From the NCBI GenBank assembly GCA_045586925.1, contig JAZNBG010000015.1, positions 1-64,000 of the forward strand: a stretch of 64,000 bases of DNA, written 5' to 3'. The notes beneath the pieces are model-generated. The model had not been told where the DNA came from and made no database searches. It was given only the letters and a program-made list of their open reading frames with translations. A program made the translations under genes and the position numbers. Position 1 is the first letter of the stretch. Each line of letters opens with the position of its first letter. The stretch comes from SIG440 sp045586925 (GTDB lineage: Bacteria > Bacillota > Clostridia > Monoglobales > Monoglobaceae). Positions 7,598 to 14,978 of this stretch are shown in pieces.

Positions 7598-8737
7598 ATG
7601 GAAAAAATTTTAAATGAGAACAAGCAATGGATTGATGAAACATGGGAAAAAATAGAGAAAAAGCTCTCTGTTGTTACGGAACTTTCTAAAAACAAGATAC
7701 CTTCAACTTCGGTAGACGGAGTGCATAATGATTTAACCGAGGCACCCGGGTCGTGGACAAACGGCTTCTGGCCCGGTATGATGTGGCTTATGTATGTGGC
7801 AACCAAGGAAGAAAAGTATAAAGAGGCTGCAGAATATTGCGAAAAGGTTATGGATAAAGCGCTTTTCGATTATCAGGCACTTTATCACGATGTAGGATTT
7901 ATGTGGCATATCTCAGCAGGCGCAAATTATCGTATCACAGGCAATCTTGAATCTAAAAATCGAAATCTTGTTGCGGCAGCAGCTCTTGCTTCCCGTTATA
8001 ACACCGATGCAGGATATATAAGAGCCTGGAATGGTGAGCGGGCAATAGGTTGGACAATTATAGACTGTATGATGAACATTCCCCTTCTTTACTGGGCATC
8101 CGAGGAAATTGGAGACCCTCGCTTTAAACAGATGGCTATGCATCATGCGGATAAAACATTGAAGCATCATATAAGACCCGACGGCTCGGTAGCACATGTT
8201 GTTCAGTTTGACCACAACACCGGTGAATTTATGTGTTATCCTCACAGTCAGGGTTATGACCCCAATGGTTCTTGCTGGACAAGAGGTCAGGCTTGGGCAA
8301 TTTACGGCTTTATCCTCAGCTACCTTCACACAGGCAAGCAGGAATATCTTGATGCGGCTAAATCTACCGCACATTACTTTATAGCGGCAGCTGCTGTTGA
8401 TGGATACATTCCCAAGTGCGACTTCCGTCAGCCTGATGAACCCGATTATATTGATACCTCGGCAGGTGCAATCACCGCCTGCGGTCTTATTGAAATTGCA
8501 AAGGTTGTTCCCGAGTTTGAGAAAAAGCTTTACATCAAGGCGGCTCTTAATATCCTGAAGGCTCTTGAAAAAGAACATTGCAACTGGACCACAGATGAAC
8601 AATGCATATTGATGAACGGCACAGGCTATTATCATGGACTGGAAAAAGGTTCAATACATAAACCTCTTATTTATGGTGATTATTACTTTGTTGAGGCAAT
8701 ATACAAGCTTAAAGATTTTGGAATTCTTTTCTGGTAA
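7598..8737 (+). CDS. GH88 unsaturated uronyl hydrolase, tandem copy A
   Basis: 379 residues, cytoplasmic. The catalytic aspartates are Asp98 in LYHDVGF and Asp156 in IIDCMMNIPLLYWAS; CWTRGQAWAIYGF lies at 226-238. It starts after AAAGGAG. First of three consecutive paralogs of nearly equal length, all ending in KLKDFGILFW. Copies A and B share long stretches of almost identical DNA (for example around 7730-7990 versus 8881-9130), which points to recent duplication or gene conversion. The loop around 200-225 (VVQFDHNTGEFMCYPHSQGY) differs from B and C, which share IEYDINNGDF-like sequence. Substrate choice may therefore have diverged. Confidence 0.87.
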   Translation: MEKILNENKQWIDETWEKIEKKLSVVTELSKNKIPSTSVDGVHNDLTEAPGSWTNGFWPGMMWLMYVATKEEKYKEAAEYCEKVMDKALFDYQALYHDVGFMWHISAGANYRITGNLESKNRNLVAAAALASRYNTDAGYIRAWNGERAIGWTIIDCMMNIPLLYWASEEIGDPRFKQMAMHHADKTLKHHIRPDGSVAHVVQFDHNTGEFMCYPHSQGYDPNGSCWTRGQAWAIYGFILSYLHTGKQEYLDAAKSTAHYFIAAAAVDGYIPKCDFRQPDEPDYIDTSAGAITACGLIEIAKVVPEFEKKLYIKAALNILKALEKEHCNWTTDEQCILMNGTGYYHGLEKGSIHKPLIYGDYYFVEAIYKLKDFGILFW

Positions 8738-8748
8738 GGAGAATGGTT

Positions 8749-9888
8749 ATGGAAAAAATTATAAAAGAAAACCAACAATGGATTGACGAAGTGTGGGAAA
8801 AGATAGAGAAAAAACTCTCTGTTGTTTCGGAACTTTCTAAAAACAAGATTCCTTCAACCTCGGTAGACGGAGTGCATAATGATTTAACCGAGGCACCCAG
8901 TGCGTGGACAAACGGCTTCTGGCCCGGTATGATGTGGCTTATGTATGTGGCAACCAAGGAAGAAAAGTATAAAGAGGCTGCAGAATATTGCGAAAAGGTT
9001 ATGGATAAAGCACTTTTCGATTATCAGACACTTTATCACGATGTAGGCTTTATGTGGCATATCTCAGCAGGCGCAAATTATCGTATCACAGGCAATCTTG
9101 AATCCAAAAATCGAAATCTCGTTGCGGCAGCAGCGCTTGCATCTCGTTATAATACCGATGGCGAGTTTATTAGAGCCTGGAATGGCGAAAAGGCAGTAGG
9201 CTGGGCAATTATTGACTGTATGATGAATATTCCCCTTCTTTATTGGGCATCTGATGAAATTGGTGACCCCAGATTTCGTCAAATAGCAATGCATCACGCA
9301 GATAAAACAATGAAACATCACATCAGACCTGACGGCTCGCTGATTCACGTTATCGAGTATGACATCAATAATGGTGATTTTGTGGGTACGCCCATTACAC
9401 AGGGATATGACCCTGAAACCTCCTGCTGGTCAAGAGGTCAGGCGTGGGCGATTTATGGTTTTGTACTCAGCTATATCCACACAGGCAAGCAAGAATATCT
9501 TGATGTGGCAAAGAACACGGCTCATTACTTTATAGCAGCGGCAGCAGTTGATGGATACATTCCCAAAAGCGACTTCCGTCAGCCTGACGAGCCGGATATT
9601 ATCGACTGCTCGGCAGGAACAATCGCTGCTTGTGGACTTATTGAAATTGCTAAGGTTGTGCCCGAGTATGAAAAGAAACTCTATATAAAAGCGGCATTTA
9701 ATATCTTAAAGGCAATTGAAAAGGAACAGTGCAACTGGACCTTAGATGAGCAATGCATAGTTATGAACAACACCGGTCACTACCACGGTCAAGAAAGGGG
9801 CACCATACACATACCCTATGTTTTTGCCGATTATTACTTTGTAGAAGCAATTTACAAGCTTAAAGACTTTGGAATTTTATTCTGGTAA
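8749..9888 (+). CDS. GH88 unsaturated uronyl hydrolase, tandem copy B
   Basis: 379 residues. The start at 8749 matches copies A and C and sits 6 nt after AAGGAGA (8736-8742), which overlaps the stop of copy A; an ATG at 8743 is too close to that site. It keeps HDVGF, IIDCMMN and CWSRGQAWAIYGF. Its central loop (HVIEYDINNGDFVGTP) is nearly that of copy C, while its first 130 residues are closest to copy A, so it looks like a mosaic of its neighbours. It is probably co-translated with A and C. Same predicted activity: removal of unsaturated uronic acid from lyase products. Confidence 0.86.
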   Translation: MEKIIKENQQWIDEVWEKIEKKLSVVSELSKNKIPSTSVDGVHNDLTEAPSAWTNGFWPGMMWLMYVATKEEKYKEAAEYCEKVMDKALFDYQTLYHDVGFMWHISAGANYRITGNLESKNRNLVAAAALASRYNTDGEFIRAWNGEKAVGWAIIDCMMNIPLLYWASDEIGDPRFRQIAMHHADKTMKHHIRPDGSLIHVIEYDINNGDFVGTPITQGYDPETSCWSRGQAWAIYGFVLSYIHTGKQEYLDVAKNTAHYFIAAAAVDGYIPKSDFRQPDEPDIIDCSAGTIAACGLIEIAKVVPEYEKKLYIKAAFNILKAIEKEQCNWTLDEQCIVMNNTGHYHGQERGTIHIPYVFADYYFVEAIYKLKDFGILFW

Positions 9889-9899
9889 GGAGAACAGCT

Positions 9900-11036
9900 G
9901 TGGAAAAGATTATAAAACAAAGTCAACAATGGATTGACGAAACATGGGAAAAGATAGAGAAAAAAGTGTCTGTTCTTGCTGAACTGTCAAAGAATAAAAT
10001 CCCCTTTTCCTCAACAGATGGCATCCACGACGATATGAGCGGTGACGACCATATCGGCTGGTGGACAAACGGCTTCTGGCCCGGACTTATGTGGCTTATG
10101 TATGTGGCGACTAATGAGGAAAAGTACAAAGAGGCGGCAGAATATGGTGAAAAGGCTATGGATAAAGCACTTTTCAACTATCAGGCTCTTTATCACGATG
10201 TAGGCTTTATGTGGCACATTTCGGCAGGTGTGAACTACCGTCTTACAGGCAACCCCGAATCAAAGAACAGAAATCTTATGGCGGCAGCTGCACTTGCATC
10301 ACGTTATAACACCGATGCGGGATTTATCAGAGCGTGGAACGGTGAAAAGGCGGTAGGATGGGCAATTATTGACTGTATGATGAACATTCCTCTTCTTTAC
10401 TGGGCATCAGAAGAGATTGGCGACCCACGTTTCAAACAGATTGCTATGCATCACGCAGATAAAACAATGAAACATCATATCCGTCCTGACGGCTCGCTTA
10501 TTCACGTGGTTGATTATGATATCAACAATGGTGATTTTGTGGGAACACCATCAACTCAGGGCTATGACCCTGAAACTTCCTGTTGGTCAAGAGGTCAGGC
10601 ATGGGCAATTTATGGTTTTGTTCTCAGCTATATTCACACAGGCAAGCAGGAATATCTTGATGCGGCTAAAAATACAGCCCACTACTTTATAGCATCTGTT
10701 GCAGTGGATGGATATATCCCTAAGTGTGACTTCCGTCAGCCAGATGAACCTGATATTATCGACTGTTCGGCAGGCACAATTGCCGCTTGCGGACTTATTG
10801 AAATTGCAAAGGTTGTGCCCGAATACGAAAAGAAGCTTTACATCAAGGCGGCATTTAATATTTTAAAGGCTATTGAAAAAGAACATTGCGACTGGACTTT
10901 GGATAATCAGTTTATTGTAATGAACAACACAGGTCATTATCATGGCAAGGATATACACGTTCCGCTTATTTATGCTGATTATTATTTTATTGAAGCAATT
11001 TATAAATTGAAGGATTTTGGAATTCTGTTTTGGTAA
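9900..11036 (+). CDS. GH88 unsaturated uronyl hydrolase, tandem copy C (GTG start)
   Basis: 378 residues, starting at GTG 9900 exactly 6 nt after AAGGAGA, the same spacing as copy B. It differs from A and B near the N-terminus (FSSTDGIHDDMSGDDHIGWW replaces TSVDGVHNDLTEAP) and lacks several residues near the C-terminus (HGKDIHVPLIYADYY). The catalytic HDVGF and IIDCMMN motifs and CWSRGQAWAIYGF are kept. It closes the operon; a terminator follows within 10 nt. The N-terminal change falls near the region that shapes the substrate pocket in GH88 enzymes, so a distinct oligosaccharide is plausible but unproven. Confidence 0.86.
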   Translation: MEKIIKQSQQWIDETWEKIEKKVSVLAELSKNKIPFSSTDGIHDDMSGDDHIGWWTNGFWPGLMWLMYVATNEEKYKEAAEYGEKAMDKALFNYQALYHDVGFMWHISAGVNYRLTGNPESKNRNLMAAAALASRYNTDAGFIRAWNGEKAVGWAIIDCMMNIPLLYWASEEIGDPRFKQIAMHHADKTMKHHIRPDGSLIHVVDYDINNGDFVGTPSTQGYDPETSCWSRGQAWAIYGFVLSYIHTGKQEYLDAAKNTAHYFIASVAVDGYIPKCDFRQPDEPDIIDCSAGTIAACGLIEIAKVVPEYEKKLYIKAAFNILKAIEKEHCDWTLDNQFIVMNNTGHYHGKDIHVPLIYADYYFIEAIYKLKDFGILFW

Positions 11037-11042
11037 TACAGA

Positions 11043-11073
11043 AAGGACTGCATATCAAATGTAGTCCTTTTTC
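11043..11073 (+). terminator. Terminator of the GH88 triplet operon
   Basis: AAGGACTGCA pairs with TGTAGTCCTT (one G-T) around a short loop, followed by T5. Confidence 0.85.
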
Positions 11074-11084
11074 TATTTAAGGTA

Positions 11085-11113
11085 TAGACAAAAAATAAAA
11101 ATTGTGGTAATAT
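11085..11113 (+). promoter_or_regulatory. Promoter of the 11.1-kb RNA candidate
   Basis: TAGACA (11085-11090), 17-bp spacer, TAATAT (11108-11113). The expected start at about 11120 is the first base of the long closing stem of the RNA. Confidence 0.6.
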
Positions 11114-11120
11114 AAAATCA

Positions 11121-11364
11121 TACCACACAAATTTGAAAACAGAACTCAAAACGCAAACGTTTTTGTCTTGGCAAAAACGCTGACTCCATTTGCATGCGTT
11201 TTGGGTGTATAATTTGGATTTGTGTGGTAGCTTATCCGTGAGTCATGCGTTTTTCGTGCGTCGGCTCACGTCGGCGCATTTTTTAATGCGACCGATAAGC
11301 TCTGTATCGCTGCGACACCAACACAAACAGCAAACCCGCCCTGCATCCGCAAGGCGGGTTTGTC
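11121..11364 (+). ncRNA. Unassigned structured RNA candidate with two multi-stem domains
   Basis: Domain 1: TACCACACAAAT (11121-11132) pairs perfectly with 11218-11229; inside it CAAAACGCA (11147-11155) pairs with 11195-11203; innermost CGTTTTTG (11158-11165) pairs with 11172-11179. Domain 2: AGCTTATC (11229-11236) with 11294-11301, CGTGAG with CTCACG (11265-11270), and CGCATT with AATGCG (11275-11290). A 10-bp hairpin CAAACCCGCC/GGCGGGTTTG (11331-11362) closes the unit. Six perfect nested helices behind a good promoter argue for a real RNA. I could not match it to tmRNA, RNase P, SRP or a known riboswitch. The opposite strand could in principle be the transcribed one. Confidence 0.6.
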
Positions 11365-11729
11365 ATTGTACGTATTTGCGAGTATTTTGTTCCCAACTTT
11401 TGATAAAGCGACCCACACAGCCCGACCCAAGAATAGCCGCTTTTGAAAAGGCGACTTGCAGATGTAACCGATTTAGCGAGGGCACAAAGGGTTTGTGCAA
11501 TCCGAGCGGCACTGTTTGCAGACATAGTGAACAATTACATATGCAAAAGCCTTTGATAGCGGGACGGGGGTGCAAGGGGGTCTGTCCCCCTTGAGAAAGA
11601 CTAAAATAAAAGTTTTCAAATGGATGTTATATTTTTACTATACGCAAAAACACCCTATATATTTCTGTTAAACACTTTTTCAAGGTGTTTATAGATACCC
11701 AACGCCCACCCACAGACATTTGAAACAGC
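11365..11729. other. Non-coding stretch downstream of the RNA candidate
   Basis: No convincing gene. Open frames on both strands (for example 11283-11534 minus and 11190-11594 plus) have odd composition and no ribosome binding sites. A GC-rich hairpin AAGGGGG/CCCCCTT lies at about 11574-11592. The part up to about 11590 could be an extension of the RNA unit or a decayed intergenic repeat. Confidence 0.4.
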
Positions 11730-12509
11730 TTATTTGTAATATGCTTCAGGGATATCTCTTGTTTCACTGCACAGGTCATAATCGGCATTTTTCCAAAGCA
11801 TTTTCAGGGTGTTAACCGTTTTCCTTGCATCACAGCAAAATACCTGTGCGTTTCCTAATGTTCCGCTTGTTACTGCTTTGCAATAAATCAATGGTTTTTC
11901 GTAATTATCAAAATGCTCCGAACATCCCTCGGGAACATTAGGCGTGTGAAATCCGTGAAACGGAGCAGATTGAATTTCGTTTCCGTGGTAATCTATAATT
12001 GTAATCAGGCGGCTTTTTTCGGTTAACCGATTTGGTACATTTAAGAGTTCTTCTGCGGCGTGCAAAAAGGTATTGCTTCTTTGGTCAACGCCAATCAATA
12101 ATATTTTTCCGTTTTCCTCATACAATCGGCTTAAACAGCACTCAGGCGGCGTGGGAGATGCGCACTTTTCTTCACCTTTTACAAAATTCTCTGCTCCGTT
12201 GCCAAACACAGCCACCGAATGGGTTGGATGAAGCGAACGAATACCATCACTGCGGAAGGCGGCAATTTGGGAGAGGATTCCTACACAAGGGACAGTTTCG
12301 CGCACATCGTAATAACCTACTTTGTCCCATGTGTGTGTGGGAATGATTAAAAGTCCGCTGTGCAAATATTCAATCAGTGCATTTAAAAGACCTTCGGCGC
12401 CGCCGTCAATCTCACCCACTTTTCGCAGTGAGCTGTGAACAGTCACCTTGTCGTCGCGCCGGATTCCAAAGGATTTCAGCATTTGAAAGATGTCTTGTTT
12501 CGTAACCAT
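11730..12509 (-). CDS. AAC(3)-family N-acetyltransferase
   Basis: 259 residues of the Antibiotic_NAT fold: VHSSLRKVGEIDGG near residue 24, IPTHTWDK, RSLHPTHSVAVFG and the C-terminal CCDARK region. Family members transfer acetyl from acetyl-CoA to an amino group, best known for the 3-amino group of aminoglycosides. Here the gene starts 1 nt after the stop of the GH28-like gene, with its ribosome site (GAGAGGAGC) inside that gene. The two are therefore one operon under the local LacI-type promoter. A role on an amino sugar or other carbohydrate-derived amine is more likely than resistance; no substrate can be named from sequence. Confidence 0.8.
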   Translation of the reverse strand: MVTKQDIFQMLKSFGIRRDDKVTVHSSLRKVGEIDGGAEGLLNALIEYLHSGLLIIPTHTWDKVGYYDVRETVPCVGILSQIAAFRSDGIRSLHPTHSVAVFGNGAENFVKGEEKCASPTPPECCLSRLYEENGKILLIGVDQRSNTFLHAAEELLNVPNRLTEKSRLITIIDYHGNEIQSAPFHGFHTPNVPEGCSEHFDNYEKPLIYCKAVTSGTLGNAQVFCCDARKTVNTLKMLWKNADYDLCSETRDIPEAYYK

Positions 12510-12510
12510 C

Positions 12511-13830
12511 TTATTTGCTCCTCTCGCAAATTTCTACAGGAGTTTTCGCTTTTTCTGCCTGAACATTTGAGAAGTTCACAGAAGCATTATGCGCAATCAC
12601 ACCTTTGCTGACAGGAGAATCTTTTTCTTCAATATGAATATTTACATTATCCATTGTAACATTTTGTGCGTTAGCAACATAAAAACCACCGGAGGATGTT
12701 TTGTAATCCCATTCTCCATAGCCGTATTTATCTATACATTCAGGGATGCCCTTAAAGGTGATATCCGCATTGCTGAAAAGGATATTTTCAACCACCGCAC
12801 CTTCGTTTGCCTGCACAACAATATTGTGTTCTGCCACAGCCGTCAGGTTGGAAAAACGGATATTTCTGATATCCGGTGCCGGAAGATTTGTAAGTGCGTC
12901 GCATTGAGAAGCCAAAAATATAGGGCATTTTGCTTCCATAAAAATGTTGTTGAAAGAAAGATTTTCTATTTTTGTTCCCGGCCTTTCATCATTATTGAAT
13001 ACATATCGGGCTTCCAGACAGACACCCTTTGCCGAGTCCCTGATAATGACATTGGAAACCTGACAGTTTCGGATGGTGCCGATACCAACACCTACACGAA
13101 TAGCATTACATCCTGCTGTGCGGAGCTGACAGTTTGTAACCGTAACATCCTCCAGAATCTTTGTTTTGTCCTTAAGCTTGCTAAAGAGTTGGTTGTCGCA
13201 ACGGAAGGTGATGCAGTCATCCTGTGAGTCAATCAGGCAATCGCTGACAATAACCCTGCGGGAAGTATCAATGTCAATACCGTCGCAGCAAGGGATTTCG
13301 GGGTTGTTTTTAATACGTACACCTGTAATGATAACATCCTCACAGCCATGGACAAAACATGTCCAGTATGTGGAATTTAAAAGTTCTACATCACGAATAC
13401 GGATGTTTTTTGATTCGCATAAATAAACCATTTGCGATGGACGGGAAAATCCTTCTTCATTGCGAAACCCGAAATGCTTTCCGTTTCCGTCAACAATGCC
13501 GCCGCCACGAATACCGCAGTTTTCAACTTCTAAGGCGACGATTAAATGCTTGCCGTTGGCACGTTCCGGCGAGATTACTGCATTTTGCTGCCATGCATAT
13601 GAATCATTATAATCGTCCAGATTGTCTGAACCCTTGATCACGCACATTGGCGGCAGGTTCAGGTATGTGTTGGAACGCAGATAAATTGTGCCGGTTCTGT
13701 AAATGCCGGGTTCAAAATGTATCGTACCGCCACCGCTTTGGGCACAGTCATCAATGGCCTTTTGAATGGCTGCAGTTTGTACTTTTTCTGCATCCGGAAA
13801 AATGTTATAGTCTTTTATATATGTATTCAT
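12511..13830 (-). CDS. GH28-like right-handed beta-helix protein (polygalacturonase family)
   Basis: 439 residues from ATG 13830, chosen because AGAAAGGAC lies about 8 nt upstream; the longer frame to 13899 has no site. The start GGGTIHFEPGIYRTGTIYLRSN is typical of GH28 pectinases, as are the repeated beta-helix turns. The central motif is CDGIDIDTS and the SQDDC acid pair is present. But the GHG histidine motif is replaced by GCNAIRVG and the usual RIK motif reads EARYV. The protein may therefore be a divergent family member or have a different reaction. No signal peptide, so it acts on imported oligomers. It is expressed divergently from a LacI regulator and ahead of an AAC(3)-type transferase. 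Confidence 0.78.
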   Translation of the reverse strand: MNTYIKDYNIFPDAEKVQTAAIQKAIDDCAQSGGGTIHFEPGIYRTGTIYLRSNTYLNLPPMCVIKGSDNLDDYNDSYAWQQNAVISPERANGKHLIVALEVENCGIRGGGIVDGNGKHFGFRNEEGFSRPSQMVYLCESKNIRIRDVELLNSTYWTCFVHGCEDVIITGVRIKNNPEIPCCDGIDIDTSRRVIVSDCLIDSQDDCITFRCDNQLFSKLKDKTKILEDVTVTNCQLRTAGCNAIRVGVGIGTIRNCQVSNVIIRDSAKGVCLEARYVFNNDERPGTKIENLSFNNIFMEAKCPIFLASQCDALTNLPAPDIRNIRFSNLTAVAEHNIVVQANEGAVVENILFSNADITFKGIPECIDKYGYGEWDYKTSSGGFYVANAQNVTMDNVNIHIEEKDSPVSKGVIAHNASVNFSNVQAEKAKTPVEICERSK

Positions 13831-13887
13831 ATTCTTTTGTCCTTTCTGCCGGAATGGGCAATATAATTTTAGTGCTTTTATATATTT

Positions 13888-13915
13888 AGCATATCGCAAT
13901 TAAGTCATTTGTCAA
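13888..13915 (-). promoter_or_regulatory. Promoter of the GH28-like/acetyltransferase operon
   Basis: On the minus strand TTGACA (13915-13910), 16-bp spacer, TATGCT (13893-13888). Confidence 0.65.
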
Positions 13916-13926
13916 CGGTTTTGCTA

Positions 13927-13941
13927 TCGAAAGTTTTTCGA
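13927..13941. promoter_or_regulatory. Candidate LacI-type operator
   Basis: TCGAAA-GTT-TTTCGA, a perfect 6+3+6 inverted repeat, sits between the two divergent promoters, 12 bp from the minus-strand -35 and 11 bp from the plus-strand -35. It is placed to control both the GH28 operon and the regulator gene. Confidence 0.5.
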
Positions 13942-13951
13942 AAAATCGTTA

Positions 13952-13979
13952 TTGATTTTTGCCCCAAATAATATATAAT
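13952..13979 (+). promoter_or_regulatory. Promoter of the LacI-family regulator
   Basis: TTGATT (13952-13957), 16-bp spacer, TATAAT (13974-13979), 22 bp before the start codon. Confidence 0.6.
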
Positions 13980-14000
13980 GAAAATAGGAGGTGTTTCTTC

Positions 14001-14978
14001 ATGATAACACTGTCAAAAATTGCGAAACTCGCTCATGTTTCTGTTTCAACTGCATCAAAAGCTTTTTCTATGAGCAATGAAGTAAATGCCGAAACGAGGG
14101 AAATGATTTTTGAGATAGCGAAAAAATATGGATGTTTTAAAAAGTTTTATAACGCCAAATACCCTAAACTTGTTTTTGCGGTTATTTGTCCTGAATTTGC
14201 AAGTAGGTTTTATGCTGATGCTCTTTCGGCAATTCAGGAATATTTAAAAGTATATAATTGTGAGATTTGTGTTGCAACAACCGATTTTTCTGTAGAAACC
14301 GAGAAAACATTGCTTGAATATTATACAAAATATACCAATGTGGATGCTATTTTTAATATAGCCGGTCAATTATCTGAATTTGATGGTGTTGAGGAAATAC
14401 CTGTTGTAAATATCTTCCCTTTGAATAATAGCCGCTCGGAAATTACGGTAAAATTTGATTTGAATAATGCATTGCAGCAGTTCTTGCAATATTGCAAAGA
14501 AAAAGGAATAGAGGATATTGGTTTTATTGGCGAGAAAAAGACTGATATGAAATTAAATTGTTTTCAACAAAAAATGGAAGAAGTATTTGGCTCTTTTCGC
14601 AAAGAATATATTAGTACAGTTGAGCAAAGATTTGAATATGGCGGCTTTGAGGCGATGGACAAGCTGTTTGCCGCAGAAAAACTTCCCCGGGTCATTGTGT
14701 GCGCATATGATTGTATGGCTATCGGAGCTATGCGCTGCATTTGGGAACACGGACTTAAAGTCCCCGAAGACATTGCTGTTTTAGGCATAGATGATACAAG
14801 GGAATCAGCCTTTTTGCCAATTCCCATTTCTTCAATCAATTTAAATTTAGACGAGGCTTGTAAACAAGCCATAGGCGCCCTGATGAATAAATTGTATGAT
14901 AGACCATTCTCTTCGGAAATTACGATTTCTGCAGAGCTTAAGTTAAGAGAATCGTGCAAAATTTTTAAAGAGTCTTAA
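14001..14978 (+). CDS. LacI-family transcriptional regulator
   Basis: 325 residues from ATG 14001, which follows AGGAGGTG by 8 nt. Residues 1-46 are a LacI helix-turn-helix (TLSKIAKLAHVSVSTASKAFSMS, then NAETREMIFEIAKKYG). The rest is a periplasmic-binding-protein-like sensor domain ending with GIDDT and PIPISSINLNLDEA, the usual layout. It is divergent from the GH28-like operon and most likely its local repressor, responding to a pectin-derived sugar. The sensor domain is poorly conserved relative to the head, so the ligand is unknown. The last 14 nt overlap the end of the convergent folC gene. Confidence 0.85.
   Translation: MITLSKIAKLAHVSVSTASKAFSMSNEVNAETREMIFEIAKKYGCFKKFYNAKYPKLVFAVICPEFASRFYADALSAIQEYLKVYNCEICVATTDFSVETEKTLLEYYTKYTNVDAIFNIAGQLSEFDGVEEIPVVNIFPLNNSRSEITVKFDLNNALQQFLQYCKEKGIEDIGFIGEKKTDMKLNCFQQKMEEVFGSFRKEYISTVEQRFEYGGFEAMDKLFAAEKLPRVIVCAYDCMAIGAMRCIWEHGLKVPEDIAVLGIDDTRESAFLPIPISSINLNLDEACKQAIGALMNKLYDRPFSSEITISAELKLRESCKIFKES

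Noticed and set aside
11190..11594. Overlapping open frames on both strands (134, 83 and 70 residues) as possible proteins
   Set aside because: They lie across the nested RNA stems, have no ribosome binding site, and show Cys/Arg/Ser-rich compositions unlike proteins; the hairpins explain the region better.
11730..12509. Calling the AAC(3)-type gene an antibiotic-resistance determinant
   Set aside because: Fold alone does not show resistance; the operon with a GH28-like gene and local LacI regulator points to metabolism.
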